A stretch of DNA of 64,000 nt from Rhizorhabdus dicambivorans. Its GTDB lineage: Bacteria > Pseudomonadota > Alphaproteobacteria > Sphingomonadales > Sphingomonadaceae. The translations under genes and the position numbers were made by a program. Shown one piece after another: positions 20,123 through 28,674 of this stretch. Below the pieces are notes generated by a model that was given only the letters and a program-made list of their open reading frames with translations, was not told the origin of the DNA and ran no database searches. Every line of letters starts with the position of its first letter. Within the stretch, counting starts at the first letter, position 1. The stretch lies in NCBI RefSeq assembly GCF_002355275.1, contig NZ_CP023449.1, forward strand, positions 772,001 to 836,000, in the 5' to 3' direction.

Positions 20123-21142
20123 TCAGCAGCGGCCGGCGCCCAGCACGGGCGGCAGGGCGCTGCTCGCGCCGGGCGTGGGGATCGGCTTGACGCTCACCTG
20201 CCGCGCTTCGAGCTGGTGATCGACCCGGCATTCGGCGATCAGCGTGCGCAACCACATATTGCCCGGATCATGGTCGAAGCGCTCATGCCAATATTGCTTG
20301 ACCTCGATCACCGGCAATTCGAGCGGCGGTGCCACGATCGTCATGCGCGGCGAACGGACGACCCGCGCCGCCGAGCGGGGGATCGTCAGCACCAGGTCGT
20401 TCATCTCGGCGATCAGCGCCGTGACCATGAACGTCTCGGAGACCATGCGGATGCGGCGCTTGTCGATCGTTTCCAGGATGCGCTGCTCGGCCTCCTGATG
20501 GCCGTGGCTGTAGTGGCGGCCGTCGACGACGATATGGTCGAGCGCCTTGAGGTCGCTCAGGCTCAATATCCCGTCGGGCGCCAGCGTCTTGGGCAGGATG
20601 CAGACATAGTCCTCCCGGAACAGCGTCTGTTCCTTCACATTGGCGTAGAGATTGGGATAGCTGCCGATCGCGACGTCGGCGGCGCCGGCCTCCATCTCCG
20701 AGATCAGCTTGTTGCGGCCGATCGGGACGGCGGTGAAGCTGATATTGGGCGCGCAGTCGACCGAATGGCGCTGGACCAGCGGCATGATGCAATAATGGCC
20801 CAGGTCGGATGCGGCGATGCGGAAATTTCGTTCCGACGTGCCGGGATCGAACCGGCGGCGCTCGCACAGGCCGGTGCGGTAGATGATCAGCGCCTCCTCG
20901 ACCCCCTTGGCGACGGACTGCGCCACCGAAGTGGGGACCATGCCGTTGCGCGTCCGCACGAACAGCTGGTCGTTGAAATGCTCGCGCAGCGTCTGCAGGT
21001 TCCGGCTCAGCGACGATTGCGGCAGGTCGAGCTCGTCCGCGGCCATCGTCACGCTCTTGAGCCGCATCATCGCTTCGAACACCGTAAGGTGGAAGAAGGA
21101 CAGCATCGACGCCTGGTCCCGGCTGGTGGGCAGCATGTTCAT
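20123..21142 (-). CDS. LysR-family transcriptional regulator, likely cluster activator (PcpR/LinR-like)
   Basis: The 339-aa protein has an N-terminal helix-turn-helix (MRLKSVTMAADELDLPQSSLSR, about residues 24-45) and a two-lobe effector domain (about 100-300). A C-terminal tail makes it longer than the usual 300 aa. The start at 21142 has GGAGAG upstream. PcpR in pentachlorophenol degraders and LinR in lindane degraders are LysR regulators of the same enzyme types; an ATTC-N7-GAAT motif has been reported for PcpR. Here eleven promoter regions between 3749 and 23303, including the one for this gene, carry a very similar ATCC-N7-GGAT site, so this protein is the obvious candidate to bind them. 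Confidence 0.88.
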   Translation of the reverse strand: MNMLPTSRDQASMLSFFHLTVFEAMMRLKSVTMAADELDLPQSSLSRNLQTLREHFNDQLFVRTRNGMVPTSVAQSVAKGVEEALIIYRTGLCERRRFDPGTSERNFRIAASDLGHYCIMPLVQRHSVDCAPNISFTAVPIGRNKLISEMEAGAADVAIGSYPNLYANVKEQTLFREDYVCILPKTLAPDGILSLSDLKALDHIVVDGRHYSHGHQEAEQRILETIDKRRIRMVSETFMVTALIAEMNDLVLTIPRSAARVVRSPRMTIVAPPLELPVIEVKQYWHERFDHDPGNMWLRTLIAECRVDHQLEARQVSVKPIPTPGASSALPPVLGAGRC

Positions 21143-21223
21143 GGCGATCACTCTCCGATCGTTTCGTGCCTCATGGGCGCATGATTTTCCACGAATTGAA
21201 TAGAGCCCGGCGCCGCGTAGCAA

Positions 21224-21260
21224 GTTCGGAATCCGGATAGGTTCCATCCATGTGGCGGAT
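21224..21260 (-). promoter_or_regulatory. LysR-type operator pair upstream of the lysR gene itself
   Basis: On the minus strand ATCCGCCACATGGAT (21260-21246, exact ATCC-N7-GGAT) is followed 22 bp later by ATCCGG at 21238, 96 bp before the lysR start. This predicts autoregulation. Confidence 0.68.
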
Positions 21261-21387
21261 AATATCGTTGTTCGTGCCAAAGGCCAACGAGGCTCCCCCG
21301 TTTTCCGGCGCTTTCCATGCCGCCGGCCGGTGGCTGGTAACGACCTTCCGGGTGTCTCCCCGCCATCCTGCCGATCCCCGCGCAGGC

Positions 21388-21424
21388 ATCCGCTATCGGG
21401 AATGTGGATATCCGGCCTGGCTGC
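21388..21424 (+). promoter_or_regulatory. LysR-type operator pair upstream of the GST gene
   Basis: ATCCGCTATCGGGAA (21388-21402) is followed 22 bp later by ATCCGG at 21410, 72 bp before the ATG at 21482. Confidence 0.68.
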
Positions 21425-21481
21425 TTGCCCGCCGTCGCCGCGCCGCCCCACCAAGGCACGCCGCCGCAGGAGGAAAAGGCC

Positions 21482-22132
21482 ATGCTCAAACTCTATTACA
21501 ATCCGGGATCCTGTTCGCTGGCGTCGCATGCGGCGCTCGAGGAAGCGGGGCTCGCCTATCAGGTGGAACTTGTCGACCTCACCAGGGATATCCAATTTTC
21601 GGCGGATTATCGGCTGAAAAACCCTTGGGGACGGGTACCCGCGCTCCAGATCGGCGACGAGACGCTGACCGAGAATGTCGCGATCCTCAATTATATCGCG
21701 GACAGCGTTCCCGGTCGGGAGCTGCTGCCTCGCGCGGGGCTGGCGCGGGCGCGCGCGATCGAATGGCTCGCCTTGCTCTCCAGCACCGTCCATGTCGCCT
21801 TTCGTCCGATCTTCCGTCCCGGCCGGCTTGCCGCCACGGAGGAGGGGCAGCGCGACGTTGCGGCCACCGGCCTGGCGGCGCTGCAGTCGGTGCTCGACCT
21901 GCTCGACGAGCGGCTGGGCGACCGGCCTTATGCGCTGGGGGACCGGTTCAGCCTGTGCGACCTCTACCTGTTCGTCTTCGCCCTCTGGTCGCGGCGGCCG
22001 GCGCTGGCGGCGAGGCTCGGCCCGCTTCCCCGTCTCGATGCCTTCGGGGACCGGCTGGCGCAGCGGCCCTCGATCGCGGCGGCGATGGCGCAGGAGGGGC
22101 TGGCATGGCCGGCGGCCGTCCGCGCGGCGTGA
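21482..22132 (+). CDS. Glutathione S-transferase, beta-class-like
   Basis: The 216-aa protein has the N-terminal LYYNPGSCSLASHAALEEAG typical of bacterial beta-class GSTs (Cys11), GRVPALQIGDETLTENVAILNYIA for glutathione binding and a helical C-terminal domain with FSLCDLYLF. It differs from the PcpC- and PcpF-like genes and is the third glutathione enzyme in the cluster. It may conjugate or dehalogenate another intermediate, such as chloromaleylacetate, or protect against quinones. It has its own LysR-type operator and converges on maleylacetate reductase with a 15-bp gap. Confidence 0.85.
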   Translation: MLKLYYNPGSCSLASHAALEEAGLAYQVELVDLTRDIQFSADYRLKNPWGRVPALQIGDETLTENVAILNYIADSVPGRELLPRAGLARARAIEWLALLSSTVHVAFRPIFRPGRLAATEEGQRDVAATGLAALQSVLDLLDERLGDRPYALGDRFSLCDLYLFVFALWSRRPALAARLGPLPRLDAFGDRLAQRPSIAAAMAQEGLAWPAAVRAA

Positions 22133-22147
22133 CCCGCCTTCGGGCCT

Positions 22148-23215
22148 TCAGGCGGCCTCGCCGATGGTGGGGGGTAGGCCGGCATAGGCGCGGGCCAGCA
22201 GGGCGGCTATGCCTTCCTCGGTGATGGGACGCGGGTTGGGATAGGGATTGCGGACGGCGAGCCTAGCCGCCTTCTCGACCCCGTCGCTCGGCATGCCGAG
22301 CCGGGCGAGCGACATCTCGGCACCCAGGCTCGTGGCAAGCTCGTAAAGCGCCGCCGCCGGATTTCCGCCGCCCAGGGCGCGGCTCGCGCGCGCCATCGCC
22401 TCGGGCACGGCGGGGGCGTTATAGGCGATCGCGTGGGGCAGGACGGCGGTGTGGGTTTCGGCGTGCGGCATGTCGAACGAGCCGCCCAGCGTGTGGCAGA
22501 GCTTGTGGTGCAGGGCGACGCTCGCCGCGCCGAGCACCATGCCGGCCAGCCAGCAGCCATAGAGCGCTTCGCCCCGCGCCTCCCGGTCGTCCGGCCGCGC
22601 CCTGATGACGGGAAGGGCGCGCGCCAGCGTCCTTATCCCCTCTTCCGCCATGACCGAGACGACCGGGTTGCCGTCGACCGCGTAGAGGCCTTCCATGCAA
22701 TGCGCGATGGCGTTGAGTCCGCTCGCGACCGAAAGCGCCGCCGGCAGGCTGAGCGTGAGGTCCGGATCGTAGATCACGACACGGGGCAGGACGCGCGGGT
22801 CGCGCCCGGTCGTCTTTACGCCATTCTCGGTCAGGCCCCAGATCGGCGTCACTTCGGACCCGGCATAGGTGGTCGGGATCACGACGGAGGGAAGCCCGGC
22901 CCGGAGCGACAGGGCCTTGGCAAGGCCAGTCGTCGATCCGCCGCCGATCGCGACGGTGCAGTCCGCATCCAGCGCCCTGGCCTGGGCGATCGCCGCCTCG
23001 ACGGTGGCAATGGGAACGTGCATCGTGGCCTTGGCGAAGAGACCGGCGCCAAGGCCGCCCAGCCTTTCCATCAGGCGTTCGGCGTCGGCGCTCTGCTCGG
23101 GCGTCGAGAGGATCAGCGCGCGTTTGCCGATTGGTGCCACCTCGTCGGGAACCCGCTCTATCGATCCGGCCCCGAAGACGATCCGATAGGGCAGGGGCTC
23201 ATATATGAATTGCAC
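22148..23215 (-). CDS. Maleylacetate reductase (PcpE/LinF/TfdF type)
   Basis: The 355-aa protein belongs to the iron-alcohol-dehydrogenase-like family. The N-terminus FIYEPLPYRIVFGAGS, the nucleotide-binding AIGGGSTTGLAKAL, TYAGSEVTPIWG and the histidine-rich LHHKLCHTLGGSFDMPHAETH are characteristic of maleylacetate reductases. It reduces maleylacetate to 3-oxoadipate, and often reductively removes chlorine from 2-chloromaleylacetate, using NAD(P)H. The GTG start at 23215 gives the family N-terminus; no in-frame ATG lies near. A LysR-type operator is 66 bp upstream. It links the PcpA-like dioxygenase to the CoA-transferase and thiolase at the left end. Confidence 0.92.
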   Translation of the reverse strand: MQFIYEPLPYRIVFGAGSIERVPDEVAPIGKRALILSTPEQSADAERLMERLGGLGAGLFAKATMHVPIATVEAAIAQARALDADCTVAIGGGSTTGLAKALSLRAGLPSVVIPTTYAGSEVTPIWGLTENGVKTTGRDPRVLPRVVIYDPDLTLSLPAALSVASGLNAIAHCMEGLYAVDGNPVVSVMAEEGIRTLARALPVIRARPDDREARGEALYGCWLAGMVLGAASVALHHKLCHTLGGSFDMPHAETHTAVLPHAIAYNAPAVPEAMARASRALGGGNPAAALYELATSLGAEMSLARLGMPSDGVEKAARLAVRNPYPNPRPITEEGIAALLARAYAGLPPTIGEAA

Positions 23216-23266
23216 GGTGCGGTTCCTCTCCGGCCCGCAAATTAGCCGGCCGGGCGCGTTTGACGA

Positions 23267-23303
23267 CACCGGTTGGGGGATATTGGCTATTCGGGAAACG
23301 GAT
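23267..23303 (-). promoter_or_regulatory. LysR-type operator pair upstream of maleylacetate reductase
   Basis: On the minus strand ATCCGTTTCCCGAAT (23303-23289) is followed 22 bp later by ATCC at 23281, 66 bp before the GTG start. It is the last site of this kind seen in the window. Confidence 0.65.
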
Positions 23304-23334
23304 GCGGCACGCGGCCGCGCCATCGCATCGCTTG

Positions 23335-24081
23335 CTACCCGGCCTCGGCCCCCGTCCGCCAGCTGACGACCTCGTCCAGCGAAGCGCGGCCGGTGCGGAA
23401 GCCGTTGGCCGGAGCGGCGCTGTCCTCATAGCCGAAGGATATGCCGCAGAGCAGCAGCCGATCGTCGCCGATGCCGAAATGGGCGCGGACGAATTGCGAG
23501 TAGGTCGCGAGCGCGCCCTGCGCGATCGTCGCCACGCCATGGGCCTGGGCGACGGTCATGAAGGTGCTGACGAAGCCGCCGCAATCGACCGCGCCATAGG
23601 GTCCCAGGTCGCGCGGGGTCGTCACGATCATCACGTGCGGTGCCCCGAACAGGTCGAAATTGTTCAGCATCGCCCGCGCCGCGCCGGCCCGGTCCTCGCG
23701 GGCGATGCCGAGGCTCTGGTACAGGGCCAGGCCGCAGGCGCGCCGCCGCTCGGCATAGATGCCGTCATAGCGCTCGGGGGTGGGAAAGTCGGGCGCCCCC
23801 TGGTCCGCGCCCGGGTCGGCCATCCTCCGGCTCGCCTCCGCGAACAGCGCCGTGCGGAAATCCCGGGTGGCCTGGCCCTCGGTGACGACCAGCTGCCACG
23901 CCTGCGAATTGCACCAGGATGGGGTCGATTGGGATATGCGCAGGATCCGCTCGATCAGCGTGCGGGGCACCGGATCGGGCCGGAACCCCCGGCAGCTGTG
24001 GCGCTGCTGCACGGCCCGTTCGACCGCATCCGCCATGCTGCTGTCCGTCGCCGGCGGCGCGATCGATGCGGTTTCGTTCAT
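23335..24081 (-). CDS. Nitroreductase-family FMN oxidoreductase
   Basis: The 248-aa protein has the nitroreductase pattern QQRHSCRGFRPDPVP (FMN phosphate-binding Arg), STPSWCNSQAWQLVV, GPYGAVDCGGFVSTFM and a C-terminal ISFGYED. These enzymes use NAD(P)H to reduce nitroaromatics, quinones or enones. It follows the SDR at 24153-24932 on the same strand and lacks the LysR-type operator, so it more likely belongs to the acyl-CoA cluster to its right. Quinone reduction in the hydroquinone pathway is an alternative. The start at 24081 has GGAGTGG upstream. Confidence 0.85.
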   Translation of the reverse strand: MNETASIAPPATDSSMADAVERAVQQRHSCRGFRPDPVPRTLIERILRISQSTPSWCNSQAWQLVVTEGQATRDFRTALFAEASRRMADPGADQGAPDFPTPERYDGIYAERRRACGLALYQSLGIAREDRAGAARAMLNNFDLFGAPHVMIVTTPRDLGPYGAVDCGGFVSTFMTVAQAHGVATIAQGALATYSQFVRAHFGIGDDRLLLCGISFGYEDSAAPANGFRTGRASLDEVVSWRTGAEAG

Positions 24082-24152
24082 GGTAGCCACTCCATTCAAT
24101 GCCGCGTGCCGGGGCGCGGAGGGCTTTCCTCCATCCCGTGGAGGGGAATCCC

Positions 24153-24932
24153 TCAGCGGGGCGCCATGCGGATGGCCCCGTCTAGGCGGACGTCCTCGCC
24201 GTTGAAATAGGGGTTCTCGATCATCTCGATCGCCAGCCGGGCATATTCGTCGGGCCGGCCGAGCCGTTTCGGGAACGGCACCGACGCACCCAGCGCATCC
24301 ACGACATGCTGGGGCTGGCCCATCAGCAGGGGCGTCTCGAAGATGCCGGGCAGGATGGTGTTGATGCGGATGCCGTCATTGGACAGGTCGCGCGCGACCG
24401 GCAGGGTCAGGCCGATCACGCCAGCCTTCGATGCCGAATAGGCGACCTGCCCGATCTGGCCGTCCTCGGCCGCGACGCTGGCGGTGTTCACCATCGCCCC
24501 GCGCTCGCCGCTTTCCAGCGGCTCCACCGCCAGCATGCCGGCGGCCGACTTGGCGATGCAGCGGAAGGTGCCGACCAGGTTGATCTGGATGATCCGGTCG
24601 AACACCTCGATCGGGTAATGGCGGATGCTGCCGTCCTCCCGGGCGCGGCTCGCCGTCTTGATCGCGTTGCCGGTGCCGGCGCAGTTCACCAGGATGCGCT
24701 CCTGGCCCAGCGCCTCGCGTGCCCGGGCAAAGCCGGCGTCGACCGATTCGTCCGATGTCACGTCGACCGCGCAGAACACACCGCCGATCTCCGCGGCGAT
24801 CGCTTCGCCCTTGTCTTTCTGCAGGTCGAAGATGGCGACCTTGGCGCCCCGGGCCGCCAGTGCCCGCGCGGTCGCCGCTCCCAGGCCGGAGGCTCCGCCG
24901 GTGACGACGGCCGTGAGACCCTTGATGTCCAT
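24153..24932 (-). CDS. SDR-family 3-hydroxyacyl-CoA dehydrogenase-like protein
   Basis: This 259-aa short-chain dehydrogenase has TGGASGLGAA (cofactor loop), DLQKDKG (Asp for NAD preference), NCAGTG, a Ser in NTASVAAEDG and the catalytic YSASK. The FDLQ..., KTASRA insertion and the PGIFETPLL-MGQPQHV-AS-PFPKRLGRP C-terminal region resemble type II 3-hydroxyacyl-CoA dehydrogenase (HSD17B10-like). It should oxidise a 3-hydroxyacyl-CoA to the 3-oxoacyl-CoA used by the divergent thiolase at 25068. The shared 135-bp promoter region contains a palindromic operator at 25036. Confidence 0.86.
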   Translation of the reverse strand: MDIKGLTAVVTGGASGLGAATARALAARGAKVAIFDLQKDKGEAIAAEIGGVFCAVDVTSDESVDAGFARAREALGQERILVNCAGTGNAIKTASRAREDGSIRHYPIEVFDRIIQINLVGTFRCIAKSAAGMLAVEPLESGERGAMVNTASVAAEDGQIGQVAYSASKAGVIGLTLPVARDLSNDGIRINTILPGIFETPLLMGQPQHVVDALGASVPFPKRLGRPDEYARLAIEMIENPYFNGEDVRLDGAIRMAPR

Positions 24933-25035
24933 TTTTTCCAACTCCTGCGCCTGATCGCTGTCGACGGCTCCCTTAATCAAGCGCGAAGGGCTTGTCAGCC
25001 CTAATTAATACAATCATATTCATGGGCGAGATTTT

Positions 25036-25053
25036 CTAAAACGATCGTTGTAG
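25036..25053. promoter_or_regulatory. TetR-type palindromic operator candidate before the thiolase
   Basis: CTAAAACGATCGTTGTAG is an 18-bp near-perfect palindrome fitting TRAWAC-N4-GTWTYA. It ends 14 bp before the thiolase ATG, where a repressor would block transcription. The same pattern occurs in nine other intergenic regions or gene ends between 27.9 and 59.4 kb. Confidence 0.5.
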
Positions 25054-25067
25054 GGACCAGTGACCGC

Positions 25068-26321
25068 ATGACCGAAGCCTATATCATCGACTCCGTCCGC
25101 ACCCCACGCAGCATCGGCAAGGTCGGAAAGGGCGCGCTCGCCCATCTGCATCCCCAGCATATCGCGGCAAGCGTGCTGAAGGCGCTGAAGGACCGTAACG
25201 GTTTCGACACCGCCGACGTCGATGACATCATCTGGTCGACATCGATGCAGCGCGGCACGCAGGGCGGCGATCTCGGGCGGATGGCCGCGCTCGACGCGGG
25301 CTATGACGTCAAGGCGTCGGGCGTGACGCTCGATCGCTATTGCGGCGGCGGCATCACTGCGGTCAACCTGGCCGCCGGGCAGATCATGTCCGGCATGGAG
25401 GATCTCGTCATCGCCGGCGGCAGCGAGATGATGTCGCTCACCACCACCCTTTCGCAGCAGGAGGCGGCGGCAGGCCTGCCCGTCTATGGCATCGGTTCGG
25501 GCAATGAACGGCTGCAGGCGGTGCATCCCCAGTCGCACCAGGGCGTCTGCGGCGATGCCATAGCCGCGCTGGAGGGCATCAGCCGCGAGACGCTCGACGC
25601 CGCGGGCCTGGAGAGCCAGCGCCGGGCCGATCGCGCCATTCGTGAAGGGCGCTTCGCCAAAAGCCTGGTCCCGGTCGTGGACGATGACGGCAATGTCCTG
25701 CTCGCGGCCGACGAGTTTCCCCGTCCGGAAACGACGGCCGAGGGCCTGGCGCAGCTCAAGCCCGCCTTCGGCCAGCTGGCCCAAACCGCCATCGACGATC
25801 GGGGCACCACCTATGCGGGCCTGATCCACCAGAAATATCCGGGCCTTGAAATCGTCCCGGTCCATCATGCCGGCAATTCGTCGGGTGTCGTCGATGGGGC
25901 GGCGGCGATCCTGCTAGCGTCCGGCACCTATGTCGAACGGCATGGGCTGAAGCCGCGCGGGCGGATCGTCGCCACTGCCAATATCGGCGACGATCCCACG
26001 CTGATGCTCAACGCCCCCGTGCCCGCCGCACGCAAGGTGCTGGCCAAGGCCGGCCTGACCAAGGACGATATCGACCTGTGGGAGATCAACGAGGCCTTCG
26101 CGGTGGTCTCGGAAAAATTCCAGCGCGACCTCGATCTGGATCGCGACAAGGTCAACGTCAATGGCGGATCGATCGCGCTCGGCCATCCGATCGGGGCCAC
26201 CGGCGCGATCCTGATCGGTACGGTGCTCGACGAACTGGAGCGGACCGGCGGGCGCTATGGCCTCGTCACCATGTGCGCGGCGGGCGGCATGGCCCCCGCC
26301 ATCATCATCGAGCGGCTGTGA
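25068..26321 (+). CDS. Thiolase (acetyl-CoA C-acyltransferase)
   Basis: The 417-aa protein has the nucleophilic Cys in LDRYCGGGITA, GGSEMMS, INEAFAVV, NGGSIALGHPIGATGA and the second Cys in MCAAGGMAP. It cleaves a 3-oxoacyl-CoA. The SDR 3-hydroxyacyl-CoA dehydrogenase is divergent and a BKACE-family gene follows after 22 bp, so it belongs to a beta-oxidation-like route for an unidentified acid. It is not closely similar in sequence to the thiolase at 301-1509 and is probably regulated separately. Confidence 0.9.
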   Translation: MTEAYIIDSVRTPRSIGKVGKGALAHLHPQHIAASVLKALKDRNGFDTADVDDIIWSTSMQRGTQGGDLGRMAALDAGYDVKASGVTLDRYCGGGITAVNLAAGQIMSGMEDLVIAGGSEMMSLTTTLSQQEAAAGLPVYGIGSGNERLQAVHPQSHQGVCGDAIAALEGISRETLDAAGLESQRRADRAIREGRFAKSLVPVVDDDGNVLLAADEFPRPETTAEGLAQLKPAFGQLAQTAIDDRGTTYAGLIHQKYPGLEIVPVHHAGNSSGVVDGAAAILLASGTYVERHGLKPRGRIVATANIGDDPTLMLNAPVPAARKVLAKAGLTKDDIDLWEINEAFAVVSEKFQRDLDLDRDKVNVNGGSIALGHPIGATGAILIGTVLDELERTGGRYGLVTMCAAGGMAPAIIIERL

Positions 26322-26343
26322 CTGCCGGACAGCGGAGGGCATC

Positions 26344-27303
26344 ATGAGGAAGAAGGTCATCATCGAGGTCGCCCTGAACGAGACGGTCGTGCGCCGGGAG
26401 AACCGCCACGTTCCGTTGACGCCCGAGGAAATCGCCGAGGATGCCTATCGGTGCCATCTCGCGGGCGCCTCGATCATCCACTTCCACCCCCGCGTGCCCG
26501 ACAAGCCCGATGACGGCACCTATGATTCCAGCCTTGCCGGCAGCGCGGAGCATTATGCCGAGACGATGCGGCTGATCGCCGCGAAGTGCGACGTTATCGC
26601 CTATCCCTCCTACACCTATCCCGGCGCAGCGGGGCGGGAGGAGGCGGAGCGCGGCATGCATCCGCATGTGAAGGCGCTGCGTGCGATGCCCGACATCCGG
26701 CTGGAGACCTTCGTGCTCCACGTCGGCGCGACCAATATCGGCCGCTACGACTTCAAGACCCGCCGCTTCGTCTATGACCGGGTCAGCTCGCACACCCACG
26801 AGCAGATGGCCCAGTTTCTCCTATGGTGCCTGGAATCGGGCCTGCAGCCCGGCTTCATCATCCGCGAGCCCGGCCATATCCGCCATCTGCTGATGTACCG
26901 CGAGATGGGCCTGCTGCAGGAACCGATCATGGTCCACCTGAACATGTCGGATTCGGTGCCCTATGGACCGATGCCCGACGCGGCCGGCGTCCAGTCGATC
27001 CTGAACGTCTTCCCACCCGATGTCCGCTACGAGTGGTTCCCGCATAATTACACCACCTTCGTGCATGATCCCGAACAGGAGGATACGCATCGCGAGCTGA
27101 ACCTGCTGGCGGTGGCGATGGGCGGTCACATCCGCACCGGGCTCGGCGACAAGCCTGAATGGGACGGCGAGCAACTGACCAATGCGGAGATGGTGCGCCG
27201 CATGGCCGCCGTCGCCAGGGCGGTGGGCCGGGAGATCGCCACGACCGACGAGGCGCGGGCGATGCTCGGCTATTCGAAGGCGGCGGGGCGGGGCGCGGCG
27301 TGA
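26344..27303 (+). CDS. BKACE-family (beta-keto acid cleavage enzyme, DUF849) protein
   Basis: The 319-aa protein has the zinc-binding HFHPR motif (His46, His48) after GASIIH, and later ETFVLHVGATN and RTGLGD, all typical of BKACE enzymes such as 3-keto-5-aminohexanoate cleavage enzyme. The family condenses a beta-keto acid with acetyl-CoA to give acetoacetate and a new CoA ester. The ATG at 26344 with GGAGGGC upstream gives the normal N-terminus. It is directly after the thiolase, so it may process a beta-keto acid of the same pathway. The substrate is unknown. Confidence 0.85.
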   Translation: MRKKVIIEVALNETVVRRENRHVPLTPEEIAEDAYRCHLAGASIIHFHPRVPDKPDDGTYDSSLAGSAEHYAETMRLIAAKCDVIAYPSYTYPGAAGREEAERGMHPHVKALRAMPDIRLETFVLHVGATNIGRYDFKTRRFVYDRVSSHTHEQMAQFLLWCLESGLQPGFIIREPGHIRHLLMYREMGLLQEPIMVHLNMSDSVPYGPMPDAAGVQSILNVFPPDVRYEWFPHNYTTFVHDPEQEDTHRELNLLAVAMGGHIRTGLGDKPEWDGEQLTNAEMVRRMAAVARAVGREIATTDEARAMLGYSKAAGRGAA

Positions 27304-27719
27304 GCGGCCCGTCCCCCGACCTCGCGGTGCTCGCGGACAAGGTCGCGCTCGGCGAACTGGTGGCGCGCTATGCCTGGCTGGTCGGGCAGGGCCGGGGGCC
27401 GGAGGTGCCCGCGCTGTTCACCGCCGACGGCCGGTTCGAAGGCCGCAACCAGCAGCTGTGCGGGCAGGAGGATCTGGTCCGTTTCTATCAGGGGGCCGCG
27501 TCCGGCCATGGCGATGTCGTGCCGCTCGTCGGCAACATGATCTTCGATGTGTCGGGCGACGCGGCCAGCGGGGTTTCCACCCTCACCGGCCACAAGCGCG
27601 GCACCGGCGTCCATGTCTTCAGCGGCGTCTATGAGGATGATTTCGCGCGCGAGGAGGGCCGCTGGCTGTTCCGCAGGCGGCGCTTCACCACCTATTTCGA
27701 CCTGCAGGCGGGGGGCTGA
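27300..27719 (+). CDS. NTF2/SnoaL-like small protein
   Basis: The 139-aa protein starts with GTG overlapping the BKACE stop (GTGA). Its pattern (LVARYAWLVGQGRG-VPALFTADGRFEG near residues 20-50, FYQGAA, and a C-terminal W-FRRRRFTTYFDLQ) is that of SnoaL-like dehydratase/isomerase or ring-hydroxylating small-subunit folds. The fused start shows tight coupling to the BKACE gene. The function is not identified; it may be a hydratase or isomerase of the same pathway. Confidence 0.72.
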   Translation: MSGPSPDLAVLADKVALGELVARYAWLVGQGRGPEVPALFTADGRFEGRNQQLCGQEDLVRFYQGAASGHGDVVPLVGNMIFDVSGDAASGVSTLTGHKRGTGVHVFSGVYEDDFAREEGRWLFRRRRFTTYFDLQAGG

Positions 27720-27901
27720 GCGGCGTGCGCCCGGCTTCTCCACCGCCTCGACGGCCGTGACGCTGCATATGGTCGCGCGTGCCGGCCATTGTCACGGCTT
27801 CGCGGCCACGCGCTGCTCCGTGTCGCCGGCTGGATAGGCAGCCCATCGTTCGAAAATAATCGATGATCATTAATTTGATTCGATCTCCGCCCAAAAATGC
27901 G

Positions 27902-27919
27902 CTAATACGGTCATATCAG
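27902..27919. promoter_or_regulatory. Palindromic operator candidate upstream of the TetR gene
   Basis: CTAATACGGTCATATCAG has symmetric CTRATA and TATYAG arms and fits TRAWAC-N4-GTWTYA at most positions, 36 bp before the TetR start. It predicts autoregulation. A second palindromic core, ATGATCAT, is at 27863-27870. Confidence 0.45.
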
Positions 27920-27955
27920 GCGAAGATGATTCGCGATTTTAATGTAGGTCGATCA

Positions 27956-28621
27956 ATGAAGGCTGCTCCGGACATTGCCGCCAGACGCTTGTCGCTCATC
28001 CTCGCGGCCGAGCGCCTGTTTGCCGACCAGGGGCTGGAAGCGGTGTCGCTGAGCCAGGTCAACCAGGCTGCGGGCCATCGCAACGCCTCCGCCGTGCATT
28101 ATCATTTCGGCTCGCGGGACGGACTGGTGGAGGCGGTGTTCGATCACCGCATGGGCCTGATAAACCCCCGCCGGCTCGCGATCATGGACAGGCTGGCCGA
28201 AGAGGGGCGCCTCACCGAGCTTCGCCCGCTGGTCTGCGCCTGGGTCCAGCCCTTCGCCGAGGAATTGAAGCCGCGGGACGAAGGCAATTACAGCCTGCGT
28301 TTCCTGGAAAGGCTGCTGCGGGACGAGCCGCTGTTCATCCGGCGCAATGCGATCAAGGACCTCGGTGCCTTCTGGGTGACGGGCTGGAAGGTGGCCGAAG
28401 CGCTCGAAGCGCTGCTCACCTATCTGCCGCCCCAGATCGCACGGATGCGGCTCAAGCTGTTGCGGCTGCAGGTCATCTCCGGCCTCGCCGCGATCGAGGC
28501 GCGTGGCGATCATGAGATGACCGATTTCCAGATCGAGGCGCTGATCGACTGCCTGGTCGGCGGCCTCACCGCGCCCGTTTCCCACCAGGCCATGCAGGCG
28601 CTGCGCGGCGGAACGGATTGA
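27956..28621 (+). CDS. TetR-family transcriptional regulator
   Basis: The 221-aa protein has a TetR helix-turn-helix at about residues 12-60 (LILAAERLFADQGLEAVSLSQV, then SAVHYHFGSRDGLVEAVF) and an all-helical ligand domain. The ATG at 27956 is preferred because the DNA-binding domain begins there; an in-frame ATG at 27863 would add an unusual leader. It is the only TetR protein in the window and lies in the middle of the acyl-CoA genes. That makes it the best candidate to bind the TRAWAC-N4-GTWTYA palindromes. The ligand is probably an acyl-CoA or aromatic compound. Confidence 0.88.
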   Translation: MKAAPDIAARRLSLILAAERLFADQGLEAVSLSQVNQAAGHRNASAVHYHFGSRDGLVEAVFDHRMGLINPRRLAIMDRLAEEGRLTELRPLVCAWVQPFAEELKPRDEGNYSLRFLERLLRDEPLFIRRNAIKDLGAFWVTGWKVAEALEALLTYLPPQIARMRLKLLRLQVISGLAAIEARGDHEMTDFQIEALIDCLVGGLTAPVSHQAMQALRGGTD

Positions 28622-28674
28622 ATGACCCGCCGCTGCGGCGGCGAGAATGATGTTTGCCAAGGAAGGATGAGGAT

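Larger units (their letters stand above)
21143..21481. other. 339-bp divergent intergenic region between lysR and GST
   Basis: The gap contains two separate LysR-type operator pairs, one facing lysR (21224-21260) and one facing the GST gene (21388-21424). The 127 bp between them show no convincing gene. Confidence 0.6.

Noticed and set aside
23335-24081. Nitroreductase-family protein as a PcpD-type quinone reductase
   Set aside because: PcpD is a flavin and [2Fe-2S] reductase; this is a single-domain FMN nitroreductase without iron-sulfur motif and without the regulon operator.
24133-24149. ATCCCGTGGAGGGGAAT before the nitroreductase as a LysR box
   Set aside because: The spacing between arms is wrong and there is no second element at 22 bp; the nitroreductase is probably transcribed with the SDR.
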